Source of the DNA: Ch128b sp964527925
Lineage (GTDB): Bacteria > Bacteroidota > Ignavibacteria > Ch128b
Direction of reading: 5' to 3'
Length of the DNA stretch: 64,000 nucleotides
Assembly: GCA_964527925.1 (NCBI GenBank)
Contig: CAZGQO010000009.1
Span: 56,186 to 120,185 of the forward strand
Both the position numbers and the translations under genes were made by a program. Below the pieces are notes generated by a model. It saw only the letters and a program-made list of their open reading frames with translations, did not search any database and was not told the origin of the DNA. This document shows positions 53,706 to 63,885 of the stretch, one piece after another (position 1 is the first letter of the stretch; each line of letters starts with the position of its first letter).

Positions 53706-54328
53706 AAATTGTTTCGAATGTTGAAAGAAAAGGTAACAAAGTGAGAGTTACCTTTTCTGATTCAACTTCACTTTCTTTTAATAAAGAAATTTTTAAAAAC
53801 TTCCCTTTATCACCAGGTCAATCTATTACTTCTCAAACTTTCGAATTGCTTCAAAAAGAAAATGAATATTTTGAAGTAAAAAAATCAGCTTTAAGATTTT
53901 TATCAATTCGTAATCATTCATATAAAGAACTTGAAAGAAAACTGACAAAAAAAAATTTTAATCGTGAAATTGTTCACAAAGTTTTGAATGAATTGACTGA
54001 ACTGAAATACTTAAATGATTACACCTTTGCTGAACAATTATATTCTGAACTTAAGAACAAACTTTTTGGTCCGTTGAAAATCAAGAACGAAATGATAAAG
54101 CGAGGAATAGATAAAGAAATTGTTGAAGAAATTACTCGAGATTATTTTCACGATGATGAATTGCAAAAACAACACATAATTGAATTACTTGGAAAATCAA
54201 GGTTTCCAAAAAAAATTTCATCAAAGCAGGAATTACAGAAAATTTATAATCATCTGACTAATCGTGGATTCTCTCATCAACCAGTGATGCAAGCATTGAG
54301 AGAAAAATTCAATTTTGATGATGATTGA
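53702..54328 (+). CDS. recX: Regulatory protein RecX
   Basis: 208 residues of helical repeats typical of RecX: ALRFLSIRNHSYKELERKL, YLNDYTFAEQLYSE, KLFGPLKIKNEMIKRGID and LTNRGFSHQPVMQAL. It modulates RecA filaments. The start overlaps the recA stop by 4 bases, the common recA-recX arrangement. Confidence 0.93.
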   Translation: MKIVSNVERKGNKVRVTFSDSTSLSFNKEIFKNFPLSPGQSITSQTFELLQKENEYFEVKKSALRFLSIRNHSYKELERKLTKKNFNREIVHKVLNELTELKYLNDYTFAEQLYSELKNKLFGPLKIKNEMIKRGIDKEIVEEITRDYFHDDELQKQHIIELLGKSRFPKKISSKQELQKIYNHLTNRGFSHQPVMQALREKFNFDDD

Positions 54329-54431
54329 ATCCTGCAAAAAATTTTAAGATTCAAAATTCTCACTCAATTTGATTGAACTCTCATTTCGTTATCTTTGCAA
54401 TAAATTATCAATCCAAAGGTCACAACTTTTC

Positions 54432-54890
54432 ATGGAAGAAAAAATCGTTATAAAATTCAAAAGACTTTCAGAAAAATTTAATGATATACCCTTACCTTCT
54501 TATTCTACAGAAGGTTCTTCTGGAATGGATTTGCGTGCTGCTATAGATGATAAGATTGTAATCAAACCATTCGAAACAGTTTTAATTCCCACAAACCTTG
54601 CTGTTGAAATTCCAAAAGGTTTTGAAGGTCAGGTTCGTCCTAGAAGCGGTCTTGCAGCAAAAAATTCCGTAACAGTTCTCAACACTCCTGGCACAATTGA
54701 TTCAGATTATCGTGGAGAGATAAAAATTATACTTACTAATTTTGGCAAAGAAGATTTTGTTGTTAATCGTGGTGATAGAATTGCTCAGCTTGTGATTTCT
54801 AAAGTTGAGCGAGTGAAAATCATGGAATCAAATGAACTTGAAACAACTCAAAGAAACGAAGGCGGTTTTGGTCACACAGGTTTGAAGTAA
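54432..54890 (+). CDS. dut: dUTP diphosphatase
   Basis: 152 residues from ATG 54432; a longer frame from 54369 lacks the conserved start. Five dUTPase motifs: SSGMDLRA, EGQVRPRSGLA, GTIDSDYRGEIKIILTN, RGDRIAQLVI and RNEGGFGHTG. It hydrolyses dUTP to dUMP, keeping uracil out of DNA and supplying dTMP synthesis. It acts as a homotrimer. It lies 103 bases after recX, with the permease starting 6 bases after its stop. Confidence 0.95.
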   Translation: MEEKIVIKFKRLSEKFNDIPLPSYSTEGSSGMDLRAAIDDKIVIKPFETVLIPTNLAVEIPKGFEGQVRPRSGLAAKNSVTVLNTPGTIDSDYRGEIKIILTNFGKEDFVVNRGDRIAQLVISKVERVKIMESNELETTQRNEGGFGHTGLK

Positions 54891-54896
54891 TCAGAT

Positions 54897-56081
54897 ATGA
54901 ATAATTTAAACGAATCATCAAATAAAGTTATCGACATTTTTTTAATTATAATCGCTTTAGCATTATTTGGTATTTTACTTTATCTCTCGAGTTCAATTCT
55001 TAATCCAATTCTTGTTTATGTTCTGGTTTTAATTCTTTATCTCATTAATCGCCATGATTATTTAATAAAACAACTTTTTCTGTTTGCATCGATTATATTT
55101 TTTATCTGGTTTTTGAATGAACTTTCTCAGGTAATTCTCCCGTTTTTAGTCTCATTTTTAATTGCCTATTTGTTAAATCCTCTTGTTATCTTTCTTGAAA
55201 AGAAAAAAATTCCGCGATGGGCTGGTTCATTACTTTCAATTCTTTTAATACTTATTTCTGGTGCAATACTTCTTTTTCTGATAATTCCACCTTTTATAAA
55301 TCAGGTTAGTATATTGATTTCATCTGCACCGCGGTTAATTGAATCAACAAATAACTTTTTGTATGACCGAGTTTTGCCTCAGCTTCAAAAGCTTGGTATT
55401 GCTTATCCCGATATTCAGAAATTTATAGTTGATGAATTACCAAATCGATTACAAAATTTATTTAACGGTTTATTGAAAAGTTTTCTTACAGCGGTAAGTA
55501 AGGTTGGTTTGATTTTTAATCAATTGATCAATTTGATTATAATTCCAATTATTTCTTTCTATTTATTGAAAGATTATCAGACAATTTTCCCATCAATCTT
55601 AAAATTGTTTAAGGAGCAAAATCAAATTAAAATTCAGAAATTAACTGAACGTGTTGATTCAATTTTTGGAAATTACATACGAGGTTTTTTCATCATTGCA
55701 TTAATAAATGGATTGGTGATCACAACAGGACTTTCAATAATCGGTGTTCAGTATGCAGTTGTGATTGGAATTATTTCAGCTGTACTTTGTTTTATTCCAT
55801 ACTTTGGTGTGATAATAAGTTTTTCTATTGGACTAATTATTTCAATTGTCAGTGGACTTAGTGGTTTCAAAATATTATTCGTTCCTATACTTTATTTTGG
55901 TGAAAACTTACTTGAGAGTAGTGTCTTTATTCCTAAAATTATTGGAAGCAGAATGGGGATACATCCGTTATTAATTCTTCTTGCAATTTTCAGCTTTGGT
56001 TATTTTGGTGGTGTATCGGGGATGATTATTGCTGTTCCGACAACTGCTCTTTTGATTTCTTTCATTAAAAAAGAAGATTAG
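54897..56081 (+). CDS. AI-2E/PerM-family permease
   Basis: 394 residues with about eight membrane helices and the family region FLVSFLIAYLLNPLVIFLEKKKIPR, then VSKVGLIFNQLINLIIIPIISFYLLKDY and PKIIGSRMGIHPLLILLAIFSFGYFGGVSGMI. Members are implicated in AI-2 export or Na+/H+ antiport, but substrates are rarely known. The start is 6 bases after dut, suggesting co-transcription. Confidence 0.9.
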   Translation: MNNLNESSNKVIDIFLIIIALALFGILLYLSSSILNPILVYVLVLILYLINRHDYLIKQLFLFASIIFFIWFLNELSQVILPFLVSFLIAYLLNPLVIFLEKKKIPRWAGSLLSILLILISGAILLFLIIPPFINQVSILISSAPRLIESTNNFLYDRVLPQLQKLGIAYPDIQKFIVDELPNRLQNLFNGLLKSFLTAVSKVGLIFNQLINLIIIPIISFYLLKDYQTIFPSILKLFKEQNQIKIQKLTERVDSIFGNYIRGFFIIALINGLVITTGLSIIGVQYAVVIGIISAVLCFIPYFGVIISFSIGLIISIVSGLSGFKILFVPILYFGENLLESSVFIPKIIGSRMGIHPLLILLAIFSFGYFGGVSGMIIAVPTTALLISFIKKED

Positions 56082-56252
56082 AATTTTAATTGATAGTTCA
56101 TCAAGTATAATCGAGGCTTTAACAGTCATCAAAAATTTTTCATTCAATCTTATTAAATTTGATAGAGAGTTATTCCATTGATTTTTTTCTAAAGTAAATG
56201 AAAAATTTAACCAAGCTTTGAACTGATTAATTTTTAAAAAGGAAGGACATTT

Positions 56253-59200
56253 ATGGCAGAGTTTGTACATCTTCATAATCATAGTGATTACAGTTTGCAG
56301 GATGGGGCGGCAAAAATTTCTGATTTGATTCAAGCTGCTGTTGAAAACAAAATGAAAGCGGTAGCTCTTACTGATCACGGAAATTTATTCGGTGCAATTC
56401 AATTCTACGAAGAGGCTTTAAAGCACAACATCAAACCAATCATCGGAATGGAGGCGTATATTACTATTGATGGTAACCGCTTCTCCAGACCGCAGGATTC
56501 AACTGATGAAAATGATTATAATGGTTCTTTAAAACGTCCCAAACATTACAATCACTTAATTCTTCTTGCAAAGAACAAAACAGGATTTAAAAACTTATCC
56601 ATTCTCTCTTCACTTGGTTACCTTGAAGGATTTTACTACAAACCAAGAATTGATTTCGAACTTTTACAGAAACATCATGAAGGACTGATCTGTCTTTCTG
56701 CTTGTGCCGCAGGTATTCTTTCATATCACCTTTTGAATAATAACGATGACAAAGCAATAGATACTGCGAAAAAATACAAAGAACTCTTTGGCGATGATTT
56801 TTATATCGAGCTTCAAAATCATCACATGGATATTGATAAGGTTCTTCTTGAAGGCTTACCAAAAATTGCAAAAGAATTAAACATTAAAATGGTCGCAACT
56901 AATGATGTGCATTATATCAAATCCGACCATGCAATTGCCCATAACATTTTATTGCAAATTTCCAATTCAAGAGGTGAAAGCGATTATAAAACTTTACGAT
57001 ATGGTACCGACCAAATTTATTTCAAATCAGCAAAAGAAATGGTTGAACTCTTCAAAGATTTTCCAGAAGCAATCGAGCAATCTCTTGAAATAGCTGAAAA
57101 AATAGATTTAAAATTCGAACTGGGTCAGAGTAAATTACCAGAATTTAAAATACCTGAGAACGATGATTCAAAAACTCTTGATGAATATCTTACCAAGTTG
57201 ACTTATGAAGGTCTTCGTAAAAAATTTGGCAAAGTCACAGATGAAATCAAGCAAAGAGCTGATTATGAATTGAATGTAATTAAGAAAATGGGTTATTCGG
57301 GATACTTTTTAATTGTGATGGATATTATTCGTGCTGCAAAATCAATGAAAATTGCTGTTGGTCCTGGTAGAGGTTCAGCAGCTGGAAGTTTGGTTTCATA
57401 TGCTCTCGATATTACCGGTGTTAATCCACTTGAGTATGGTTTACTCTTCGAAAGATTCTTGAATCCTGATCGAGTTAATATGCCCGATATTGATACTGAT
57501 TTTGCTGATAATAGAAGAGGTGAAGTCATTAATTACATAATTGAAAAATATGGTCGTGAGTGTGTTGCTCAAATTGTAACTTTCAACAAATTAAAAACAA
57601 GACAAATAATTAAAGATGTTGGAAGAGTTCTTGGGATTCCAATCCCCAAAGTTGAAAACATCACCAAATACATCCCTCAAAAATTTGGCAAACTTTATCC
57701 ACTCGATAAAGCAATCAATGAAGTCCCTGAATTAAAATATTTGAAAAATCCTGAAGACGAAAAAGAAAAAGAACTCATTCAATATTCTCGTGTACTCGAG
57801 AATATGAATAGAAACATTTCAATTCATGCAGCGGGAGTTGTAATTGCACCAGGTAAGATAACAGATTTCACACCACTCTGCATTACCCCTGAAAAAATCA
57901 TCGTAACTCAATTCGAAAAGAATGATGTTGAGAAGATTGGTCTGGTGAAGATGGATATTCTTGGATTGAAAACTCTCACCATCATTCAAAAAACTCTTGA
58001 ATTAATTAAAGAAAATCATAACATAGAATTAGATATCGAAAAAATTCCACTTGATGACGAAGCTACTTATGAACTTTTTGGTCAGGGTAAAACAATTGGT
58101 GTTTTTCAGTTTGATAAACCACACACTCGAGAATTTCTGAAAAAATTAAAACCAACCTCAATTGCTGAACTTTCTGCAATGAATGCATTGAACCGACCTG
58201 GTCCAATGGCTTTCATTGATAAATTTATCGCAAGAAAACATGGACAGGAAGCAATCACATATATTCATCCTAAACTTGAACCAATCTTGAAAGAAACTTA
58301 CGGAATTATTGTATATCAAGAACAAGTAATGAGAATTGCCCACGAAGTAATTGGCTATACTCTTGCAAAAGCAGACTTGATGCGTCGTGCAATGGGTAAA
58401 AAAGATGAAAAAGTTCTTGCTGCCGAAAGAAATCAGTTTATTGCAAAAGGTGTAGAAAATGGAATTGATAGAAACATCGTTGAACAAATATTTGATGAAA
58501 TCTATCGATTTAAAGATTATGGATTCAACAAGTCTCACAGTGTTGCTTATTCAATTCTTGCATATCAGACAGCTTATTTGAAGGCACATTATCCGACTGA
58601 ATTTTTAACGGCAAATCTTTCTGTCAACAAAAACGATACGGATGAAATCACATTATTTCTAAATGAATGCAGAAAACTAAACATAAAAGTTTTTCCACCA
58701 GATGTAAACAAAAGTAATCTCGATTTCTCAATTGAAAATGGAAATATACGATTTGGTCTTGCTGCAATAAAAAATGTTGGTGAAGGTGCTGTAGAAGAGA
58801 TATTAAGAGTCAGATCTGAAAAACCATTTACTGATATCTTTGATTTTTGCAGTCGGGTTGATTTGAGAATTGTAAATAAAAGATCACTGGAAGGATTAAT
58901 ACTTGCAGGCTCATTTGACAGTCTTCATCCAAATCGTGCTCAGCTATTAGAAGGTTTAGAAGATATTATTAATTACGGACAAAAACAGAGAGAGAATCAA
59001 TCAATTGGACTTGATTCGTTGTTTGGGGGTTCAAATGAATCGATCAAACCAAAACTTCCAGATGTTAAAAAATGGGATTCGCTGAAAATGTTGGAAGAAG
59101 AACATAAGGTTCTCGGATTTTTCATTTCGGGTCATCCACTTCTTGATTATGAGGTCATTGTCAGAAGTTTCAGCAATATTTACTTTGCAGATGTTGCGGT

Positions 59201-59774
59201 GTCAGGTGAAAACGGTGATAATGAACATGAACATAATGGAAGTGCGACTTCAATTCCTGATAGAGTTTCTTGTTGTGTTGTTTTGACAGAAGTCAGCACA
59301 AAGATTTACAAGGATGATAAAATTATGGCCCGAATGAAAGTAAACGATCTGACAGGTGAAACTGAATGTATTATGTTTGATGATGCTTATAACAAGTATG
59401 GACATTTACTAAAAGATTATTCATTGCTTTTGATGCGAGGTCGTGGAGAAATTAGAGGCGATTCATTGCAGGTAATTGTTGATGAAGTTCATCCATTGGT
59501 AGATACAGTTTCATTATTTGGTGAAGCCTTGCTTCTTCAGATAGAAACTAAACAAAGCTCTCAAATTAATCTCTCAAAAATATTCGATGTTCTGGAAAAA
59601 CATTCTGGCGATAAACCAGTTTATTTTCTTGTTGTTTACTCTGATCAAAAAAGTGAAAAGTTTATAAGTGATTTGAAAGTAAAATTATCAAATAATTTGA
59701 TCAAAGATTTAGAAAAAGTAGTTCCGTCTGATTGCATAACAATAATTACTACAAATGGTACCTATCGATATTGA
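56253..59774 (+). CDS. dnaE: DNA polymerase III alpha subunit DnaE
   Basis: 1173 residues. The PHP domain at the N-terminus keeps metal-site motifs FVHLHNHSDYSLQDG, LTDHGNLFG, IGMEAYI, LICLSACAAG and VATNDVHYI. The palm has GPGRGSAAGSLVSYAL and NMPDIDTDF (catalytic Asp pair); then ISIHAAGVVI and NKSHSVAYSILAYQTAYLKAHYP. The OB fold and a C-terminal tau-binding-type domain follow. It is the main replicative polymerase. The intact PHP site suggests a possible intrinsic proofreading nuclease. GGAAGGA precedes the ATG. Confidence 0.97.
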   Translation: MAEFVHLHNHSDYSLQDGAAKISDLIQAAVENKMKAVALTDHGNLFGAIQFYEEALKHNIKPIIGMEAYITIDGNRFSRPQDSTDENDYNGSLKRPKHYNHLILLAKNKTGFKNLSILSSLGYLEGFYYKPRIDFELLQKHHEGLICLSACAAGILSYHLLNNNDDKAIDTAKKYKELFGDDFYIELQNHHMDIDKVLLEGLPKIAKELNIKMVATNDVHYIKSDHAIAHNILLQISNSRGESDYKTLRYGTDQIYFKSAKEMVELFKDFPEAIEQSLEIAEKIDLKFELGQSKLPEFKIPENDDSKTLDEYLTKLTYEGLRKKFGKVTDEIKQRADYELNVIKKMGYSGYFLIVMDIIRAAKSMKIAVGPGRGSAAGSLVSYALDITGVNPLEYGLLFERFLNPDRVNMPDIDTDFADNRRGEVINYIIEKYGRECVAQIVTFNKLKTRQIIKDVGRVLGIPIPKVENITKYIPQKFGKLYPLDKAINEVPELKYLKNPEDEKEKELIQYSRVLENMNRNISIHAAGVVIAPGKITDFTPLCITPEKIIVTQFEKNDVEKIGLVKMDILGLKTLTIIQKTLELIKENHNIELDIEKIPLDDEATYELFGQGKTIGVFQFDKPHTREFLKKLKPTSIAELSAMNALNRPGPMAFIDKFIARKHGQEAITYIHPKLEPILKETYGIIVYQEQVMRIAHEVIGYTLAKADLMRRAMGKKDEKVLAAERNQFIAKGVENGIDRNIVEQIFDEIYRFKDYGFNKSHSVAYSILAYQTAYLKAHYPTEFLTANLSVNKNDTDEITLFLNECRKLNIKVFPPDVNKSNLDFSIENGNIRFGLAAIKNVGEGAVEEILRVRSEKPFTDIFDFCSRVDLRIVNKRSLEGLILAGSFDSLHPNRAQLLEGLEDIINYGQKQRENQSIGLDSLFGGSNESIKPKLPDVKKWDSLKMLEEEHKVLGFFISGHPLLDYEVIVRSFSNIYFADVAVSGENGDNEHEHNGSATSIPDRVSCCVVLTEVSTKIYKDDKIMARMKVNDLTGETECIMFDDAYNKYGHLLKDYSLLLMRGRGEIRGDSLQVIVDEVHPLVDTVSLFGEALLLQIETKQSSQINLSKIFDVLEKHSGDKPVYFLVVYSDQKSEKFISDLKVKLSNNLIKDLEKVVPSDCITIITTNGTYRY

Positions 59775-59838
59775 TTTATCATGTCTGATTTTTTAAGTTA
59801 TTTTTCAATTATAATCATAAACAAATGAAAGGATTGTT

Positions 59839-60654
59839 ATGGAAAAAGTATGGGCGCTAATTCTGGGAGCCTCAAGTGGATTTGGAGGCGCCTCTGCTGT
59901 TGAACTCGCAAAAAATGGTTATAATATTTTTGGTGTTCACCTCGACCGTCAGGTAACTATGCCTCAGGTCAATCAAATCATCAAAAAAATTGAAAAGACT
60001 GGAAGACAGGCAATCTTCTTCAACATTAACGCTGCTGATTCAATCAAAAGACAGGAAGTCTTAGATGAAATTCAGGAAAGATTCAAACAGGATAAAGGCG
60101 TTGTAAAAGTTCTGATTCACTCATTAGCTTTTGGAACACTAAAACCATTTATTGCTGATAATCCAAACAATACAATTACGCAGGCTCAAATGGAAATGAC
60201 TCTCGATGTCATGGCTCACACTCTTGTTTATTGGACTCAAGGATTGATCTTCAGAAATCTGTTTGCAAATGGTGGAAGAATTTTTGCACTAACAAGTTCC
60301 GGTTCACATAAAGTGATTCCGAACTATGGTGCCGTCTCGGCAGCTAAAGCTGCACTTGAATCACACATTCGACAATTAGCATTTGAACTTGGTCCAAGAG
60401 GAATTACTGCAAATGCAATTATGGCTGGCGTTACAGTTACACCGGCATTAAGAAAAATTCCAGGTTCAGATATGATGATTGATGCAGCAAAACTAAAAAA
60501 TCCTCAAGGAAGGTTAACTACACCTGAAGATGTTGCAAAAGCAATCTTAGCTCTGTGTTCAGAAAATTGTGATTGGATAAGTGGTAATGTAATTGGTGTT
60601 GATGGCGGTGAAGATATTGTTGGATTTGTTACTAACATTTCACATAAAAAATAA
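59839..60654 (+). CDS. Enoyl-ACP reductase-like short-chain dehydrogenase (FabL/FabI type)
   Basis: 271 residues, Rossmann fold. The nucleotide-binding motif is ILGASSGFGGASA. The active site reads NYGAVSAAKAAL, Tyr-x6-Lys, the spacing of enoyl-ACP reductases rather than Tyr-x3-Lys of ordinary SDRs. Later GITANAIMAGVTVTPALRKIPG and GVDGGEDIVGF match FabL/FabI ends. It likely reduces trans-2-enoyl-ACP in fatty acid synthesis with NADH or NADPH. It lies just before an acyl-CoA dehydrogenase, so a degradative 2-enoyl reductase role is possible. Confidence 0.75.
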   Translation: MEKVWALILGASSGFGGASAVELAKNGYNIFGVHLDRQVTMPQVNQIIKKIEKTGRQAIFFNINAADSIKRQEVLDEIQERFKQDKGVVKVLIHSLAFGTLKPFIADNPNNTITQAQMEMTLDVMAHTLVYWTQGLIFRNLFANGGRIFALTSSGSHKVIPNYGAVSAAKAALESHIRQLAFELGPRGITANAIMAGVTVTPALRKIPGSDMMIDAAKLKNPQGRLTTPEDVAKAILALCSENCDWISGNVIGVDGGEDIVGFVTNISHKK

Positions 60655-60693
60655 TTTTATTGATCAATTTCATCTTTTAGCAGGGAGGTCATA

Positions 60694-61836
60694 ATGATTG
60701 AATTTAATTTCACTGAAGAACAACAAATGTTGCGTGAAATGGTGAGAGATTTCACCAACAATGAAATAAAACCTATTGCGAAAAAAATTGATGCTGATGA
60801 AAAAATTCCAGAAGAATTGATAAAAAAAATTGCTGAAATTGGATTGCTTGGTGCCGCTTTTCCAGTTGAGTATGGTGGTGGTGGTTTCGGTGAAATTGGT
60901 TATTGTATTATTCAGGAGGAAATTTCAAGAGGATGTTCCAGCACTGCAACTTTCATTGGTGCTCATCAATCAATTGGAACAAATGCAATTTATCTTGGAG
61001 GAAGTGAAAAACTGAAAAAGAAATATGTTGTCCCTCTTGCACAGGGTAAAATGATCGCAGCTTTTTGTCTAACTGAAGCCCAAGCTGGTTCAGATTCATT
61101 CAATGTAAAAACAAGAGCTGAAAGGGATGGTGACTATTACATACTGAACGGTGAAAAATTATGGATTACAAACGCAGGAATTGCTGATGTTCTTTCCGTC
61201 TTCGCTCGAACAGAGAAGGGCATCAGTGCTTTTGTCGTTGAAACTAAGTGGGATGGTGTTAAAATTGGTCCACCAGAGAAGAAAATGGGTATTCGTGGAA
61301 GCACAACAAATTCAATCTCATTTGAAAATGTCCGTGTACCGAAAGAAAATTTAATTGGACAGGAAGGCAGGGGATTTTTACTTGCAATGAAAACTCTTGA
61401 TGCAGGTAGATTGGGTCTTGGTGCAGCCTGTATTGGTTCAGCAAAAGAATTACTTGAGTTATCTACTAAGTATGCAAAAGAAAGAATTCAGTTTGATCAA
61501 CCAATTAGCAATTTTCAAGCAATTCAATTTATGCTTGCTGAAATGACTACATTAATTTACGCAATGGAATCAATGGTATACAGAACTGCTGCAAAATATG
61601 ATAAAGGTGAAAATGTAACTCGTGAAGCTGCAATTGTGAAACTGTTTTGTTCAGAAGCTCTCGATAAGATTGTTGATTATGCAGTTCAAATTCATGGTGG
61701 TATGGGATATTCGAGAGAATTACCAATTGAAAGAATGTATCGTGATGCAAGAATTAATCGTATCTTTGAAGGCACAAACGAAATTCAAAAAGGAATTATT
61801 GCAAGAGACATAATTAAAAAGAATGGTAAATTTTAA
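60694..61836 (+). CDS. Acyl-CoA dehydrogenase
   Basis: 380 residues with the three ACAD domains: FTEEQQMLREMVRDF at the N-terminus, FCLTEAQAGSD and WITNAGIADVLSVFA in the beta domain, and the C-terminal helical domain with VQIHGGMGY and the catalytic-site FEGTNEIQKG (Glu). The substrate class is short-chain or branched-chain (butyryl- or isovaleryl-type) by motif pattern, not settled. FAD enzyme feeding electrons to ETF. GGGAGG precedes the ATG. Confidence 0.93.
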   Translation: MIEFNFTEEQQMLREMVRDFTNNEIKPIAKKIDADEKIPEELIKKIAEIGLLGAAFPVEYGGGGFGEIGYCIIQEEISRGCSSTATFIGAHQSIGTNAIYLGGSEKLKKKYVVPLAQGKMIAAFCLTEAQAGSDSFNVKTRAERDGDYYILNGEKLWITNAGIADVLSVFARTEKGISAFVVETKWDGVKIGPPEKKMGIRGSTTNSISFENVRVPKENLIGQEGRGFLLAMKTLDAGRLGLGAACIGSAKELLELSTKYAKERIQFDQPISNFQAIQFMLAEMTTLIYAMESMVYRTAAKYDKGENVTREAAIVKLFCSEALDKIVDYAVQIHGGMGYSRELPIERMYRDARINRIFEGTNEIQKGIIARDIIKKNGKF

Positions 61837-61851
61837 AAGAAAGGAGTAAAT

Positions 61852-62181
61852 ATGAAACCAGTGGAAGTAACAAATGATACTTTCAAAAAAGAAGTTCTCG
61901 AATCTCCAATTCCAGTTCTTGTTGATTTCTGGGCTATCTGGTGTGGGCCCTGTCGTTTGATTGCACCAATTGTAGAAGAACTTGCTCAGGAATACGACGG
62001 CAAAATGAAATTTGCCAAACTTGATGTTGATGTAAATCAGAAAACTGCAATGGAATATGGAATCAGAAGTATTCCAACTCTTTTGATTTTCAAAAATGGA
62101 AAAGTTGTTGCATCAATTATTGGTGCAGTTCCAAAACCTAATTTAGTCAGCAAGATTGAATCAGTACTTCAGAGTTCATAA
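61852..62181 (+). CDS. trxA: Thioredoxin
   Basis: 109 residues with the active site WCGPCR in VDFWAIWCGPCRLIAPI, and RSIPTLLIFKNGKVV with cis-Pro. No signal peptide; cytoplasmic. It reduces ribonucleotide reductase and MsrB among others. It follows the acyl-CoA dehydrogenase by 15 bases with AAAGGAG, and serA follows 4 bases downstream. Confidence 0.96.
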   Translation: MKPVEVTNDTFKKEVLESPIPVLVDFWAIWCGPCRLIAPIVEELAQEYDGKMKFAKLDVDVNQKTAMEYGIRSIPTLLIFKNGKVVASIIGAVPKPNLVSKIESVLQSS

Positions 62182-62185
62182 CAAT

Positions 62186-63772
62186 ATGACTAGAAAAATT
62201 TTAATCACAGATCCAATTGAAAAAGAGTGCATCAATATTCTTGAGAATAATGGTTTCTCAGTAACTCACAAACCTGGCTTGAAAGAGGATGAAATGATTT
62301 CTCTGATAAGTGATTACAATGTTTTAATTGTTAGAAGTGGAACAAAGGTCACAAAAAAGATCATCGAGTCCGCTAAAAATCTTGAACTAATTGCTCGTGC
62401 TGGAGCCGGTGTTGATAACATCGATGTTGATGCTGCAACTCATGCTGGCATAATTGTAATGAATACGCCAGGAGGAAATACTCTTTCTACTGCTGAACAC
62501 ACAATGGCTCTGCTTTTAAGTATGTGCAGAAATATTCCTCTTGCAAATTATGAATTAAAACAGGGTGTGTGGAATCGAAAAAAATACATCGGGACTGAGT
62601 TGTATGGTAAGCAGATTGGAATCATAGGACTTGGAAAAGTTGGAAAAGAAGTTGCTATTCGTTGTAAAAGTTTCGGGATGGAAGTTCTTGGTTTTGATCC
62701 AGTGTTAACTCAGGATGCTGCTCAAAAAATTGGTGTGAAGCTTGTGAGCTTTGATGATTTACTTCGAGAATCAGACATAATTACAATTCATGTCCCTCTT
62801 TCAGATGAGACTAAAAATCTTATTGGAAAAAATGAATTCGATAAATGTAAAGATGGAGTGAAGATAATTAATTGTGCTCGTGGAGGAATTGTAAATGAAA
62901 AGGATCTTGTTGATGCATTAAACTCTGGCAAAGTTTCTTCAGCTGCTCTGGATGTTTTTGAAATAGAACCACCAAATTTCCCAAATGAGTTAATTTCACA
63001 CCCACGAGTCATAGTCACTCCACATATTGGTGCATCAACAAAAGAAGCTCAAGAAAAAGTCGCAATTCAAATTGCTCAGCAAATTGTGGACTACTATCAA
63101 CAAGGGAAATTAGTCGGTGCTGTAAATGCCTTTGCACTTGAACAAAACATAAACGAAGAAATTAAACCTTTCGTTGAGCTTGCTCTAATATTAGGTAAGT
63201 TCTTCGCTCAAATTAATGAAGAAAATATTTCAAACATCAATTTCAAATTTTATGGCTCATTACTTCAAAAATATCGTGAACTTCTTACTGCATCCTTTTT
63301 AATAGGATTCCTATCAAAAAAAGTTACTGCAAGTGTTAACTTTGTAAATGCTCAACTTCTTGCTGAAGACACTGGAGTGAAAGTAACCGAGACAATTGAA
63401 GGGGAACATGAAACATATAAAAATCTTCTGACAGCAATTAATGATTCAAATGAAAATAAAGTGATTTTAAGTGGAACTATCTTTGGCAAACATGAACCTC
63501 GTATTGTTCAAATTAATGAATTTCAAATGGATATAATTCCAACAAAGTATATGTTACTGTATGAAAACATTGATAAGCCCGGGATGTTAGCAGCAGTTGG
63601 AAATGTTCTCGCAAAACATAATATTAATATTGCTGGTTTATCGCTTGGCAGAAAGAACATTGGAGAAAAGGCATTGACTCTAATGAATCTAGATTCTAAT
63701 TTAGTATTAGATATTATTGATGAGATGAAAACGATTGAAGGTGTTGGAAAAATAATCGCGATTGAAAATTGA
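62186..63772 (+). CDS. serA: D-3-phosphoglycerate dehydrogenase
   Basis: 528 residues from ATG 62186; a TTG at 62156 lies inside trxA and is unlikely. Catalytic domain with IGIIGLGKVGKEVAIRC (NAD binding), NCARGGIVNEKDL (catalytic Arg), DVFEIEPP (Glu) and VTPHIGAS (His); then the ASB (allosteric substrate-binding) domain (about 320-450) and a C-terminal ACT domain (DKPGMLAAVGNVLAKHNINIAGL). It oxidises 3-phosphoglycerate in serine biosynthesis; the ACT domain points to serine feedback. The long type 1 form. Confidence 0.96.
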   Translation: MTRKILITDPIEKECINILENNGFSVTHKPGLKEDEMISLISDYNVLIVRSGTKVTKKIIESAKNLELIARAGAGVDNIDVDAATHAGIIVMNTPGGNTLSTAEHTMALLLSMCRNIPLANYELKQGVWNRKKYIGTELYGKQIGIIGLGKVGKEVAIRCKSFGMEVLGFDPVLTQDAAQKIGVKLVSFDDLLRESDIITIHVPLSDETKNLIGKNEFDKCKDGVKIINCARGGIVNEKDLVDALNSGKVSSAALDVFEIEPPNFPNELISHPRVIVTPHIGASTKEAQEKVAIQIAQQIVDYYQQGKLVGAVNAFALEQNINEEIKPFVELALILGKFFAQINEENISNINFKFYGSLLQKYRELLTASFLIGFLSKKVTASVNFVNAQLLAEDTGVKVTETIEGEHETYKNLLTAINDSNENKVILSGTIFGKHEPRIVQINEFQMDIIPTKYMLLYENIDKPGMLAAVGNVLAKHNINIAGLSLGRKNIGEKALTLMNLDSNLVLDIIDEMKTIEGVGKIIAIEN

Positions 63773-63781
63773 TAAAGACTC

Positions 63782-63810
63782 TTGACAAAAATATTTTGAT
63801 TATTTATTAT
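63782..63810 (+). promoter_or_regulatory. Near-consensus sigma-70-type promoter
   Basis: TTGACA (63782-63787) and TATTAT (63805-63810) with a 17-base spacer, about 76 bases upstream of the final ATG. This is the best promoter in the window and predicts high expression of the exported protein that follows. Confidence 0.8.
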
Positions 63811-63885
63811 GAAAATAAATTGATTGAAAAAAGAGAGAACTCAAAAACAAATTAAACAATCACCAACAAAATAAAGGAGAGCGCA

